From: Rhizobium pisi
Lineage (GTDB): Bacteria > Pseudomonadota > Alphaproteobacteria > Rhizobiales > Rhizobiaceae
Assembly: GCF_003938655.1 (NCBI RefSeq)
Contig: NZ_RJJT01000002.1
Coordinates: forward strand, 310,001-374,000
DNA length: 64,000 nucleotides
Direction: 5' to 3'
Under the pieces are notes generated by a model, which saw only the letters and a list, made by a program, of their open reading frames with translations, searched no databases and was not told where the DNA came from. Of this stretch, positions 42,916 through 52,281 are shown piece after piece. The position numbers and the translations under genes are program-made. Numbering within the stretch: the first letter of the stretch is position 1; every line of letters begins with the position of its first letter.

Positions 42916-45000
42916 TCACCGTTGGCTGAGGCCGTCCGCCAGCCTGATGAGGCCGAGGAAGTCCGACCTGTAGCCGAAAGTATCAGTCCCCCGCGATGCC
43001 GCGGCGAGATCGGCAATTGCCTGATAGGAATAGGAATCAACGGCGGCGACGCGGCTCAGTTTCTGGCCGAAGGCGGCGACCGCTACCGAGAAACGGACAT
43101 CCTGCGGCGCGGCATCAACGCTGGCGACCGCGTTGCTGTCACCGACGGGCGTGGTGATGAGAGCGCTCTTGTCTTCGCCCGGCCGCTTGTAGCGCATCTT
43201 GACGAAGGCAAGTTCGCCACGATGCGCGCTGTCCGATGTTTCGGCCGGCGCCTTCTCAGCCGGGCCGTAACGCAGGTCGTCATTCATGACCGCCGGGCTT
43301 CCCCTGGGCGTGATCTCGTAAATTGCCGTGACGCTGTGGCCTGAGCCGATATCGCCGGCATCGACGCGGTCATTGTTGAAATCCTCGCGGTTGAGCGCGC
43401 GCGTCTCGTAGCCGATCAACCGGTATTCGGCGATGCGTTCCGGATTGAACTCCACCTGGAATTTGACGTCCTTGGCGATCGGAAACAGCGTCGATCCGGC
43501 TTCTTCGACCAGCGCCTTCTGCGCCTCCGCCAGGGTGTCGATATAGGCGGCGCTGCCATTGCCGTTCTGCGCCAGCGTCTGCATCAGGGAATCGTTGAGA
43601 TTGCCGCGCCCGAAGCCGAGAACGGTCAGGAAGATGCCGTCCTTGCGTTTCTCTTCGATAATCCGCTTCAAATCCTCGTCGCTCGACGGGCCGACGTTGA
43701 AGTCGCCATCGGTCGCCAGCATCACCCGGTTGACGCCGTCCTTGACGAAGGCTTGCTTGGCAAGATCATACGCCGCCTCTATGCCTTCGGCACCGCCGGT
43801 CGAGCCCCCCGCTTCAAGCCTGTCGATCGCAGACAGGATCTTCGATTTCTCCGCCACTCGGGTCGGCTCCAGCACCGTGCCGGCATTGCCGGCATAGGTG
43901 ACGATCGAGACGGTATCGTCGGCCTTCAGCTTGTTCACGAGCAGGCGAAAAGCACTCTTGAGCAACGGCAGCTTGTCCGGCTCGTCCATCGAGCCCGACA
44001 CGTCGATCAGGAACACCAGATTGGCATGGGGCGCCGTTGCCGGCGCGATGTCATAGCCTTTGATCGCCACATGCATCAATTCCGTGTCGTGATTCCACGG
44101 TGTCGGCATGACAGTCACCGTCGCCTTGAACGGCTGATTGGCATTCTCGGGACGAGGCCAGTCATAGGGGAAATAATTGATCATCTCCTCGACTCGAACC
44201 GATTGCGGATCGGGCATCGCCCCACCCGTCAGCGACCTGCGGACGAAGGAATAGGAGGCGCTGTCGACATCGGCGGAGAAGGTCGACACCGGATCGGTCG
44301 CAACGCTCTTGATCGGATTGGCCGCGGCATTGGCAAATCGCTCTCGGCCGGGATCGAGCTGGATCTGGACACGTCCCTCCGCCGGCGGCGCAGGCGAAGG
44401 GACGATGGCGGCCATCGGTTCGGTCAATAGCTGCCCCTCAACCGCTATGCCCGGAGCGGCCGGCGCAGCGCGCTTGGCTAGCCCGGCTGTCGCGGCGGAA
44501 TCCTCCAATTTACTCTTGAGAGCATCGGGCTTTGCGGCCTGCTGCTCTTTGTCCTGTGAGGTTTGCCCATCAGTCGCGGCGGCCGATTGAGCCGGCCCGT
44601 CCTCTTCGGTCGCCGCCTCGGAAAGCTGAGGCGAGGCCGTGACGGGTTCTGCCGGTTTCGGCGCAATATTTTGCGAAATATTGTCCGTGATCTTTTCCTG
44701 ATCGACGATCGGCAAGCCGCTACGGGTCAGCTCGATTGCGAGATAGCCGGCGGCGGGAATGACGAGCAGCGTCGCAAGGGCTGAACCGGCGAGAAATTTC
44801 TTGTTCATGGCAGGGCTCCATATCCAGTTGATGATGGAGCTTTGACGCCAGCCCTTCGCATTTCCTTGGGGCACCGCTGCATTATTTCCGGCGTCGTCGA
44901 AGGCCTGCATCGCCGCCGCAAGCGCACGCGCGCGTGCCTCCGGATCGGCCGCCGGCGGTGTGGTGCGGGAGAGCTTTTCGAGTTCCTTGTCCACGGTCAT
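42916..45000 (-). CDS. Membrane-anchored von Willebrand factor A protein (YfbK-like) with anti-sigma-like N-terminus
   Basis: A 694-residue protein. The cytosolic N-terminus (about 1-66, TVDKELEKLSRTT onward) is helical and charged; one transmembrane segment lies at about 69-91; a Pro/Ala/Gln-rich linker runs to about 215. The VWA domain has the MIDAS motif FLIDVSGSMDEP (Asp333, Ser335, Ser337) and ATDGDFNVG, followed by a DUF3520-type C-terminal domain. It overlaps the ECF sigma gene by 4 bp. Inference: the N-terminus may bind and hold the sigma factor while the periplasmic VWA part senses a signal. Confidence 0.88.
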   Translation of the reverse strand: MTVDKELEKLSRTTPPAADPEARARALAAAMQAFDDAGNNAAVPQGNAKGWRQSSIINWIWSPAMNKKFLAGSALATLLVIPAAGYLAIELTRSGLPIVDQEKITDNISQNIAPKPAEPVTASPQLSEAATEEDGPAQSAAATDGQTSQDKEQQAAKPDALKSKLEDSAATAGLAKRAAPAAPGIAVEGQLLTEPMAAIVPSPAPPAEGRVQIQLDPGRERFANAAANPIKSVATDPVSTFSADVDSASYSFVRRSLTGGAMPDPQSVRVEEMINYFPYDWPRPENANQPFKATVTVMPTPWNHDTELMHVAIKGYDIAPATAPHANLVFLIDVSGSMDEPDKLPLLKSAFRLLVNKLKADDTVSIVTYAGNAGTVLEPTRVAEKSKILSAIDRLEAGGSTGGAEGIEAAYDLAKQAFVKDGVNRVMLATDGDFNVGPSSDEDLKRIIEEKRKDGIFLTVLGFGRGNLNDSLMQTLAQNGNGSAAYIDTLAEAQKALVEEAGSTLFPIAKDVKFQVEFNPERIAEYRLIGYETRALNREDFNNDRVDAGDIGSGHSVTAIYEITPRGSPAVMNDDLRYGPAEKAPAETSDSAHRGELAFVKMRYKRPGEDKSALITTPVGDSNAVASVDAAPQDVRFSVAVAAFGQKLSRVAAVDSYSYQAIADLAAASRGTDTFGYRSDFLGLIRLADGLSQR

Positions 45001-45521
45001 ACCTCTTCCTGGCCGAGCATAGCCTTCAGCCTCTTGCGCGCCTCATGGACCTGCCAGGACACCGTCGTTTCCGAGCAGCCCATGACATCGGCGGCGGCGG
45101 CGTGGCTGAGGCCTTCGCCATAGACGAGCAACACCGCGTCGCATTGTCTTTCCGGCAAAGCACGCACAGCCGCCCATAATTCGCTCGAGACCTCGTCGTC
45201 ATTTCCGAGTGGTCCATCCTGCTGCGGCTCGGCGGCATAGGCGCGGAAGGTCCGCTCCTCTCGCGCAAGCTTACGCCTGTGATCGCGGGCAGCGTTGAGC
45301 GTCAATGTGTAGAGCCATGTCCTGAAGCTGCTCGCGCCGCGAAAGCTGCGGATTGCCCCGCCGAGCTTGACGCAGACCTCCTGGGCGATGTCGTCGGCGT
45401 CGGTGGAACTGCCCGACCATCGCCACGCCGTCGCATGGACGAAATCATAATGACGCGAGACCAGTTGCCCGAAGGCCTCACGGTCACCGCGTTGCGCCCG
45501 TTCTATGAGCTCCGCGTCCAA
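44997..45521 (-). CDS. ECF RNA polymerase sigma factor
   Basis: A 174-residue sigma-70 family protein with region 2 (AFGQLVSRHYDFVHATAWRW, DADDIAQEV) and region 4 (LPERQCDAVLLVYGEGLSHA, CSETTVSWQVHEARKRLK). The start appears to be TTG at 45521 after a GGTAGG-like ribosome site; no nearby ATG is in frame with region 2. It is followed with a 4-bp overlap by the membrane VWA protein, the usual place for a cognate anti-sigma factor. No specific ECF promoter could be identified in front of it. Confidence 0.9.
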   Translation of the reverse strand: MDAELIERAQRGDREAFGQLVSRHYDFVHATAWRWSGSSTDADDIAQEVCVKLGGAIRSFRGASSFRTWLYTLTLNAARDHRRKLAREERTFRAYAAEPQQDGPLGNDDEVSSELWAAVRALPERQCDAVLLVYGEGLSHAAAADVMGCSETTVSWQVHEARKRLKAMLGQEEV

Positions 45522-45786
45522 TGCGCACCTACCCCCAAGCTATCAAGCAAGATGCTATTTCGGGATTGAGACGTTTCTCCGATGGCTTTCCTTGGGTCGA
45601 CGACCAAAAAATTATCAGTTCTTTTGAAAAATATACGGAGGCCCGAATTGCAGGTTCAAAATTATGGAGCGTCGCGACATCCACAGGTCGCTGGCGGACA
45701 GATTGCCTGCAACACAAGAGCGCATGATGAAAGCAGAGTCGGCCAGGGACATGGATCTGCATTGTCCCAAATCGAAAGGACCCTCC

Positions 45787-46698
45787 ATGTCCGCTCCATC
45801 GCCTACCCCTACCGAAAAGGGCATCCTGCAGTTTCTCGAAATTTGCGATAGCTTCTATCCCGTCGATGCCGTCGAAGCGTCAGTCGAGCAGCAACGGCAT
45901 TGGTACGACGCTCTTTGTGCACGGTTCGACCGGCCGCTGCCCCCTGACATGATCTTTGCCGACGGCATGGTCCAGCGCATACCGATCCGGCGTTACCGTC
46001 CCCGGAAGATCAGCACCCGTACCGTCCTTCTCTATCTTCATGGCGGCGGCTTTGTCGTCGGTTCGCTCGAGAGCCATCATGCCATCTGCGCCGAGATCGC
46101 CGATTTTGCCGGCGCGGAACTCGTTTCGGTCGATTATCGCCTCGCCCCTGAATATCGCTGGCCGGCACAGACGGATGACGGCTTCGCCGTGTTGAAGCAT
46201 CTGCTTTCCGCCGACAACAAGGTCGTACTGATTGGCGACAGCGCCGGCGGCAATCTTGCGGCGGGCCTTGCCTTGCGTGCACGCGACGAGGAATTGCCCG
46301 GTATTGTCGGCCAGGTCTTGATCTATCCGGCGCTCGGCGGAGGCCTCGATACCGGCTCCTACGTCGAAATGGCCGAGGCACCTGGCCTGACGACGGCAGA
46401 TGTCGCCTATTACCGCGAGATTGTTCAGGCCCCGGCGGACAACTCCATCGCCGCGCCGCTCAACGTATCGTCCGCTGCCGGGCTGCCGCCGGCCTTCATC
46501 ACCGCCGCTTATTTCGACCCCCTTCGCGACGACAGCCGGCAATACGCCGCCCGCCTCGCCGACGCGGGCGTCGAAGTCTGGTTCCGGGAAGAGCCGCAGA
46601 TGGTGCATGCCTGGTTGCGCGCCCGTCACATGAGCGACGGCGCGCGCGACGGCTTCCGCGCCGTCTGCGAGGCCGTCAGGCATTTTGCCGCGACTTGA
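45787..46698 (+). CDS. Alpha/beta hydrolase, hormone-sensitive-lipase family esterase
   Basis: A 303-residue esterase. The oxyanion motif is LYLHGGGF (HGGG at 85-88), the nucleophile is Ser152 in GDSAGGN, Asp is in DPLRDDS and His is in QMVHAW. ATG at 45787 follows AAAGGA; upstream in-frame Met codons lie in the divergent promoter region. It hydrolyses short acyl esters in the cytosol. It converges with the CocE-type hydrolase gene at only 3 bp and is divergent from the sigma gene; a link to acylcarnitine hydrolysis is possible but unproved. Confidence 0.9.
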   Translation: MSAPSPTPTEKGILQFLEICDSFYPVDAVEASVEQQRHWYDALCARFDRPLPPDMIFADGMVQRIPIRRYRPRKISTRTVLLYLHGGGFVVGSLESHHAICAEIADFAGAELVSVDYRLAPEYRWPAQTDDGFAVLKHLLSADNKVVLIGDSAGGNLAAGLALRARDEELPGIVGQVLIYPALGGGLDTGSYVEMAEAPGLTTADVAYYREIVQAPADNSIAAPLNVSSAAGLPPAFITAAYFDPLRDDSRQYAARLADAGVEVWFREEPQMVHAWLRARHMSDGARDGFRAVCEAVRHFAAT

Positions 46699-46701
46699 CG
46701 A

Positions 46702-48705
46702 TCACATCAGATCGCGCGCGATCCGCTTTTCGGCAAAGACCTTTTCGAAGATCTGCACGTCGTCCTCAAAAGCGGTGACGACGGCGCTGATGATCCAATC
46801 GGTCCGGGTGCAGGCGATCTGCGCGGTCGCGACCGTGCGGACAAACCAGCCCGGGCGGCGCATGTCGCAGGTCCATGTCGACGTGCCCTTCATCGACAGC
46901 GGATCACCCGGCGAAATCGACCAGACTTCCTCGCGCAATTGACGGGTCGACAGCCCCGTCTCAGGGTGCTCGTAGAGCCCGGTATCCTCATGAATGCAAT
47001 AATCGGTTCGATTGGCCGAGAGATCGCGGACGACCTGCCGTTTGGTCGCGGCGGCGACATGCTCGATGTATTTCGGCAGCGGATCGGGATTGGCCGGTTC
47101 CTCGATTTCGATCCGCTGGTGGTCGCCGAGCATCGGCAATCCCAGGCCGAGCGAGGCGATATCGATGTCGATCCCTTCGTCTTCAGGCGGCGGCAGGATC
47201 ATCGGCCAATAAGCCGTCGAAAGCGAGAGACGGATGCGATGCCCCTTGCGGAAGCGATAGCCGCAGGCATCGAGCACGAGCCGGATCGATACATTCTCGC
47301 CTGGCACGAGCGGCATGGGATCGGCATTGCCGTCGCGGTGAGTGAGATTGACGACGCCGAAGGCGACGCGCGTCGCCGTGCCGTCGGGATGGATATCGAC
47401 GAGCCGGGCGCAGAGATTGCCGCCCGTCGCCCGCGCGCGCAGCGCAAGCGTGAGCACGGGCCGGCCGAGATAATCGCAATCGGCGGAAAGCGGCACCGTA
47501 TCGAAGACCAGCGAACCGGCATCGTCGGAGCGCTGATCGATTGCCATTTCGGCGTCGGGCTTCAGCGTAAAATATTCGCCCGAGGCCGTGCCGGTGTCGA
47601 GAGGGGAGCTGAGATAGACGGGATGCTCGGGCGCATGCGGGATCGGCATGCCTTCCGTCAGCTTGCCGAACTGCTCGACATAGAAACACTGCATCCGCGG
47701 AGGCGACCATTCATCTTTGGCGACCCAGAAGCCCGGATCGCTGTCGCGGCGCGGGGCAGGGCGGATGGCGTCGAGAATATAGGCGCGGGCCTGGGGCAGG
47801 TTGTCGATGCCGTTGTCCTCGCCACGCAGCCATTTGTTCCACCAGGCGATCGCTTCGCCATGGAAATCCGTGCGCGGCTTCGGCCAGGCAAAGTGCGGAT
47901 ATTTGTGCACCCAGGGGCCGATCAGCGCCTTTGCCTTGCCGCCTAGGCCCTCGACCGCCATCAGAGGCGTATTGCGATAGCCGTCCGCCCAGCCCGCAAT
48001 GACCAACGTCGGGATTTCGACGCGGGAAAAATCCTCTGAGATCGAGCCGTGACGCCAGAAATCATCGCGTCGCTGGTGGCTCAGCCACTCTTCCATGAAG
48101 AAGGGTTCGCCTGCCAGTCGTTCCAGCCACATCTCCTTCCAGCGCTCACCAACAAGCGCAGGATCGGGCGGCCGCGACTGATAACCGAGCATCGTCGCCG
48201 CCCATGAAAGCTGGGCGGAGAGATGGCAGCCGTTCTTGTAATGGATATCGTCATTGTAGCGGTCGACGGTCGAGGCGATCGAAATGACGGCCTTCAGCGC
48301 CGGCGGACGGAGTGCTGCGACCTGAAGGCTGTTGAAGCCGCCCCAGGAGATGCCCATCATGCCGACCGAGCCGTTCGACCATGGCTGCGCGGCAATCCAG
48401 GCGATCAGCTCGCAGGCATCGGCAAGCTCGCGTTCGGTATATTCGCCGTCGATGACGCCGTCGGACTCTCCCGATCCGCGAATATCGATGCGAACGCCTG
48501 CAATGCCCGCCGCAGCAAACACCGGATAGGTCGATTCATCGCGTGGGCTCGTCCCGTCGCGCTTGCGGTAGGGCAGGAATTCGAAGACGGTGGGAACGGG
48601 ATCTTTCTCCGCGCCGTCGGGCATCCAGATGCGCGCGGCTAGCCGCGTCCCATCCTTCAGCAGAATCCATTTATTCTCGATGGTGGTGAAGCCGCGCGAG
48701 GCCAT
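46702..48705 (-). CDS. CocE/NonD family hydrolase
   Basis: A 667-residue cocaine-esterase/X-Pro-dipeptidyl-peptidase-type hydrolase. The nucleophile is Ser120 in GMMGISWGGFNS, VRIDIRGSGESDG is the family motif, and a C-terminal jelly-roll domain follows from about residue 390. There is no signal peptide, so it is cytosolic. ATG at 48705 has AAGGA at 6 bp; GTG at 48723 is less likely. It is the last gene of the carnitine/ABC operon, 20 bp after the transporter ATPase. Likely role: splitting an imported ester or amide, possibly acylcarnitine or a betaine conjugate. Confidence 0.88.
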   Translation of the reverse strand: MASRGFTTIENKWILLKDGTRLAARIWMPDGAEKDPVPTVFEFLPYRKRDGTSPRDESTYPVFAAAGIAGVRIDIRGSGESDGVIDGEYTERELADACELIAWIAAQPWSNGSVGMMGISWGGFNSLQVAALRPPALKAVISIASTVDRYNDDIHYKNGCHLSAQLSWAATMLGYQSRPPDPALVGERWKEMWLERLAGEPFFMEEWLSHQRRDDFWRHGSISEDFSRVEIPTLVIAGWADGYRNTPLMAVEGLGGKAKALIGPWVHKYPHFAWPKPRTDFHGEAIAWWNKWLRGEDNGIDNLPQARAYILDAIRPAPRRDSDPGFWVAKDEWSPPRMQCFYVEQFGKLTEGMPIPHAPEHPVYLSSPLDTGTASGEYFTLKPDAEMAIDQRSDDAGSLVFDTVPLSADCDYLGRPVLTLALRARATGGNLCARLVDIHPDGTATRVAFGVVNLTHRDGNADPMPLVPGENVSIRLVLDACGYRFRKGHRIRLSLSTAYWPMILPPPEDEGIDIDIASLGLGLPMLGDHQRIEIEEPANPDPLPKYIEHVAAATKRQVVRDLSANRTDYCIHEDTGLYEHPETGLSTRQLREEVWSISPGDPLSMKGTSTWTCDMRRPGWFVRTVATAQIACTRTDWIISAVVTAFEDDVQIFEKVFAEKRIARDLM

Positions 48706-48725
48706 GCTCATTCCTTGATGCACAT

Positions 48726-50357
48726 TCAGTTGCCGGCGCTTTCCATGCGACGCGTGGCGAGCACGCGTTCCAGCCAGCCGATTTCCATTTCCGGCACGGA
48801 TTTCAACAGCAGATCGGTGTAATCGTCAAAGGGCGGTGACAGCGCCTTCGATTTCGGACCGAACCGCACCAGCTTGCCACGATGCATCACCGCCACGCTG
48901 TCGGCAATCGCCCGGACGATCGCGATGTCGTGGGTGATGAAGACATAGGATAGCTGTTCTTCCTTTTGCAGGCGCAGGAGCAATTTGAGGATACCCTCTG
49001 CCACCAGCGGATCGAGCGCCGAGGTCGGCTCGTCGCAGAGGATGAGTTCGGGCTTGGCGGCCAGCGCTCTTGCGATCGCCACGCGCTGCTTCTGGCCGCC
49101 AGAGAGTTCGGCCGGATAGCGATCGACAAAGCCCTTGCCCATTTCGATCTGGTCGAGCAGTTCCTTGACCCTTGCCGTCTTCTCAGCGCCTCTCAGGCCA
49201 TAATAGAAGGTCAGCGGGCGGCCGATGATGTCGCGGACCGTCTGTCGCGGGTTCATGGCGGTGTCGGCCATCTGGTAGATCAGCTGGATGCGCCTGAGAT
49301 CAACGTTCGGCCGGTTCTTGAGATCGGGCATCAGCGGCTTGCCGTCGAAGACGATGCGCCCGCTGCTCGGCGGCAGGAGGCCGGTAATCGCGCGAGCCAA
49401 GCTCGATTTTCCGGAACCGGATTCGCCGACGACCGCAAGCGTCTGCCCCTTCGGCACATGCAGCGAGACATCGTGCAGCACCTTGAAGCCGTTGGAATAT
49501 TCGGCGCTGACATTTTCCACCTTCAGGAGCGCCGTGGATTGGTCGGCGGCCTCCTCGCGATAGGCCTGCCTGACATTGACGAGGGCGCGGGTATAGTCTT
49601 CCCGTGGTGCCTCGATGATCTGCTGGACGCTGCCATATTCCACCTGTTTGCCGTAGCGCAGAACCATGATGTTATCCGAGATCTGGGCGACGACGGCGAG
49701 GTCATGGGTGATGTAGAGGGCAGCTGTGTGTGTTTCCTCGATGGCATGCTTGATCGCCGCCAGCACGTCGATCTGCGTGGTAACGTCAAGCGCCGTGGTC
49801 GGCTCGTCGAAGACGATGAGTTCGGGATTGGAGCAGAGCGCCATCGCCGTCATCGCCCGCTGCAGCTGGCCGCCGGAAACCTGGTGGGGAAAACGCTCGC
49901 CGAAGGTTTCGGGATTGGGCAGGCCGAGCACTCCGAACAGATAAAGCGCACGTTTGCGCGCCTCGTCCTTGCTCATCAGTCCGTGTTTGACGGACGCTTC
50001 GATCACCTGATCGCCGAGCCGATGCGCCGGATTGAAGGCGGCAGCGGCCGATTGCGCGACATAACAGACCCGGGCACCGCGAATCTTCCGGATGCCGTTT
50101 TTGCCGAGCGCCAGGATGTCGGCGCCGTCCAGCAGCACCTCGCCGCCGGTGATTTCGGCGCCACCCCGGCCATAGGCGAGTGCGGAAAGGCCGATCGTCG
50201 ATTTGCCGGCGCCCGATTCCCCGATGAGGCCGAGAACCTTGCCCTTCTGCAGATCGAAGGAAACGCCGTCGACGATCGTGACCCGCTTCGGCGGTTCGCC
50301 CGGCGGATAGCTGGTCGCCTCGATCTTCAGATTGCGAACGGAAAGAAGCTCAGGCAT
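48726..50357 (-). CDS. Oligopeptide-type ABC transporter ATPase with two fused domains (DppD-DppF)
   Basis: A 543-residue protein with two complete nucleotide-binding domains. The first has GESGAGKST, VSGGQLQRAM and LIVFDEPTTALD; the second has GESGSGKSSLAR, ELSGGQKQRVAIARAL and [12 protein letters not shown]. It replaces the separate DppD and DppF proteins. It overlaps the upstream permease gene by 8 bp. It powers the two-permease importer encoded just upstream. Confidence 0.93.
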   Translation of the reverse strand: MPELLSVRNLKIEATSYPPGEPPKRVTIVDGVSFDLQKGKVLGLIGESGAGKSTIGLSALAYGRGGAEITGGEVLLDGADILALGKNGIRKIRGARVCYVAQSAAAAFNPAHRLGDQVIEASVKHGLMSKDEARKRALYLFGVLGLPNPETFGERFPHQVSGGQLQRAMTAMALCSNPELIVFDEPTTALDVTTQIDVLAAIKHAIEETHTAALYITHDLAVVAQISDNIMVLRYGKQVEYGSVQQIIEAPREDYTRALVNVRQAYREEAADQSTALLKVENVSAEYSNGFKVLHDVSLHVPKGQTLAVVGESGSGKSSLARAITGLLPPSSGRIVFDGKPLMPDLKNRPNVDLRRIQLIYQMADTAMNPRQTVRDIIGRPLTFYYGLRGAEKTARVKELLDQIEMGKGFVDRYPAELSGGQKQRVAIARALAAKPELILCDEPTSALDPLVAEGILKLLLRLQKEEQLSYVFITHDIAIVRAIADSVAVMHRGKLVRFGPKSKALSPPFDDYTDLLLKSVPEMEIGWLERVLATRRMESAGN

Positions 50358-51177
50358 CGCCGCGCCCTCCCTTGAGGCTGGATGTGCGTTTCAGGAGCCA
50401 GTCGACGACGAGGTTGACGCAGACGGCAAGGGCCGCGATCGCCGAGCCCGGCACCAGCGCTGCCGATATGCCGAAGATGATGCCGTCCTTGTTGTCCTTG
50501 ACCATGCCGCCCCAATCGGCCGCCGGCGGCTGAATGCCGAGACCCAAGAAGGAAAGTGTGGAGAGGAACAGGATCGAGAAAGCGAAACGAAGCCCAAACT
50601 CGGCAAGCAGCGGCGAGAGCGTGTTCGGCAGGATTTCGCGGAAGATGATCCAGAGCTTGCCTTCGCCGCGCAGCTTCGCCGCCTCGACGAATTCCATCAC
50701 CGCGACGTCGAGCGCCACGGCACGACCGAGGCGGTAGACGCGGGTCGAATCCAGGATCGCCATGACGAGGATCAGCACGATGATGTTTTGAGGCAGCACC
50801 GCAAGAACCACGAGCGCGAAGATCAGTGTCGGGATCGACATCATCAGATCGTTGAAGCGCGAAAAGACGGTGTCGATGAGGCCGCGTGAGACGGCGGCGG
50901 TGAAGCTCAAAATGACGCCGAGCGAGAAGGAGATGATGGTCGCAGCCGATGCGACCAGCAGTGTCGTGCGCGCGCCGTAGATCAGCCGCGAGAGGATGTC
51001 GCGGCCGAGATTGTCGAGGCCGAAGACGTAATTCGCGTCGGCAGGCGCCCAGACGTCGCCGACGACCTGGGTCTCGCCATAGGGCGCGATCCAGGGTGCG
51101 AAGAGGGCGCAGATGAAGGCGATGGCAATGCCGATGATGCCGATCCAGGCGGTGATGGGGATGTCTCGCAATCTCAT
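50350..51177 (-). CDS. Oligopeptide-type ABC transporter permease (DppC-like)
   Basis: A 275-residue permease with about six helices, the N-terminal extension with the FGLDNLGRDILSRLIYGART motif diagnostic of DppC/OppC, and the EAA-like loop EFVEAAKLRGEGKLWIIFRE (about residues 162-181). It overlaps its neighbours by 4 and 8 bp. Confidence 0.93.
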   Translation of the reverse strand: MRLRDIPITAWIGIIGIAIAFICALFAPWIAPYGETQVVGDVWAPADANYVFGLDNLGRDILSRLIYGARTTLLVASAATIISFSLGVILSFTAAVSRGLIDTVFSRFNDLMMSIPTLIFALVVLAVLPQNIIVLILVMAILDSTRVYRLGRAVALDVAVMEFVEAAKLRGEGKLWIIFREILPNTLSPLLAEFGLRFAFSILFLSTLSFLGLGIQPPAADWGGMVKDNKDGIIFGISAALVPGSAIAALAVCVNLVVDWLLKRTSSLKGGRGDA

Positions 51178-52181
51178 CTTGGATGCCTCAGCCGGGGATT
51201 GGCGATGATCGCGAGGATATCGGCCGTCATGTTGAGGAAGATATAGACGGCGGCAAAGATCAGGCCGCAGGCCTGCACGACAGGCATGTCGCGCACGGTG
51301 ACCGCATCGACCATATATTGGCCCATGCCGGGATAGACGAAGACGACCTCGACGACGACGACTCCGACCACGAGATAGGCGAGATTCAGTGCGACGACGT
51401 TGATGATCGGCGCGAGCGCATTGGGGGCGGCGTGCTTGACGATCGAACGGGAGGCGCTGAGGCCCTTCAGTTCCGCAGTCTCCATATAGGCCGAGGACAT
51501 GACCGAAAGGATCGCCGCACGCGTCATGCGCATCATATGGGCGAGCACGACGAGCACGAGGGTCGCCGTCGGCAGCGCGATCGCCTTCAACCGCTCGACG
51601 AAGCCCATGCTGTCATAGACCGTCGCCGGGAAGGTCGCCATGCCGAACTTCACCGCGAAGAAGAGGATCAGCAGGTAGCCGATGAAGAATTCCGGCAGCG
51701 AGATCGCCGCAAGCGAGATCACGTTGATGATCTTGTCAGGCATGCGGTTGCGGAAATGCACCGACAGCATGCCGAGCCCGACGGCAAGCGGCACTGAAAT
51801 CACCGCTGCGAAACCCGCGAGGAAGAGGGAGTTGCCGAGGCGCTTGCCGATCTGTTCGCTCACCGAATTCTTGCTGGCCCAAGAGGTGCCGAAATCACCC
51901 TGCACGGCGTTGCCGAGCCATTCGACGTAACGCGTCGTGACCGGGCGGTTCAGTCCGAGGTCCTGGCGAATATTGGCAACGGCCTGCGGCGTCGCCGACT
52001 GGCCGAGATAGGTGGTAGCAAAATCGCCGGGCAGGGCTTCCAGACCACCGAAAATCAGGATGGAAACAGCGAAAAGCAGGACGACGCTGAGCACGAAGCG
52101 CTCGAGGATAAGGGCAAGCAACGGAAAACGCTGCCGGAACTTTAGCCCAGGCAAGATGTCGCTCGGGGCAGGATTGGTCAT
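51174..52181 (-). CDS. Oligopeptide-type ABC transporter permease (DppB-like)
   Basis: A 335-residue permease. DppB features are FGGLEALPGDFATTYLGQSA and RQDLGLNRPVTTRYVEWLG in the first periplasmic loop, and the cytosolic loop YMETAELKGLSASRSIVKHA. Its stop overlaps the DppC-like start by 4 bp. A 100-bp gap containing a perfect hairpin separates it from the binding-protein gene. Confidence 0.93.
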   Translation of the reverse strand: MTNPAPSDILPGLKFRQRFPLLALILERFVLSVVLLFAVSILIFGGLEALPGDFATTYLGQSATPQAVANIRQDLGLNRPVTTRYVEWLGNAVQGDFGTSWASKNSVSEQIGKRLGNSLFLAGFAAVISVPLAVGLGMLSVHFRNRMPDKIINVISLAAISLPEFFIGYLLILFFAVKFGMATFPATVYDSMGFVERLKAIALPTATLVLVVLAHMMRMTRAAILSVMSSAYMETAELKGLSASRSIVKHAAPNALAPIINVVALNLAYLVVGVVVVEVVFVYPGMGQYMVDAVTVRDMPVVQACGLIFAAVYIFLNMTADILAIIANPRLRHPR

Positions 52182-52254
52182 GGCGAAGGCCTCGCGCTAA
52201 AACGTCGGGAGGACCGCGGGGTTTCATCCCACGGTCCCGGCTTCGTTGGAGATC

Positions 52255-52276
52255 AGAGGGGGCAAGCGCCCCCTCT
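52255..52276. terminator. Perfect hairpin downstream of the oligopeptide-type binding-protein gene
   Basis: AGAGGGGGC (52255-52263), loop AAGC, GCCCCCTCT (52268-52276): a 9-bp stem six bases beyond the binding-protein stop, inside the operon. A second imperfect stem (GGACCG 52211-52216 with CGGTCC 52232-52237) follows. There is no T-tract; likely an mRNA-stabilising or attenuating element that keeps binding protein in excess over permease. Confidence 0.7.
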
Positions 52277-52281
52277 TGCCA

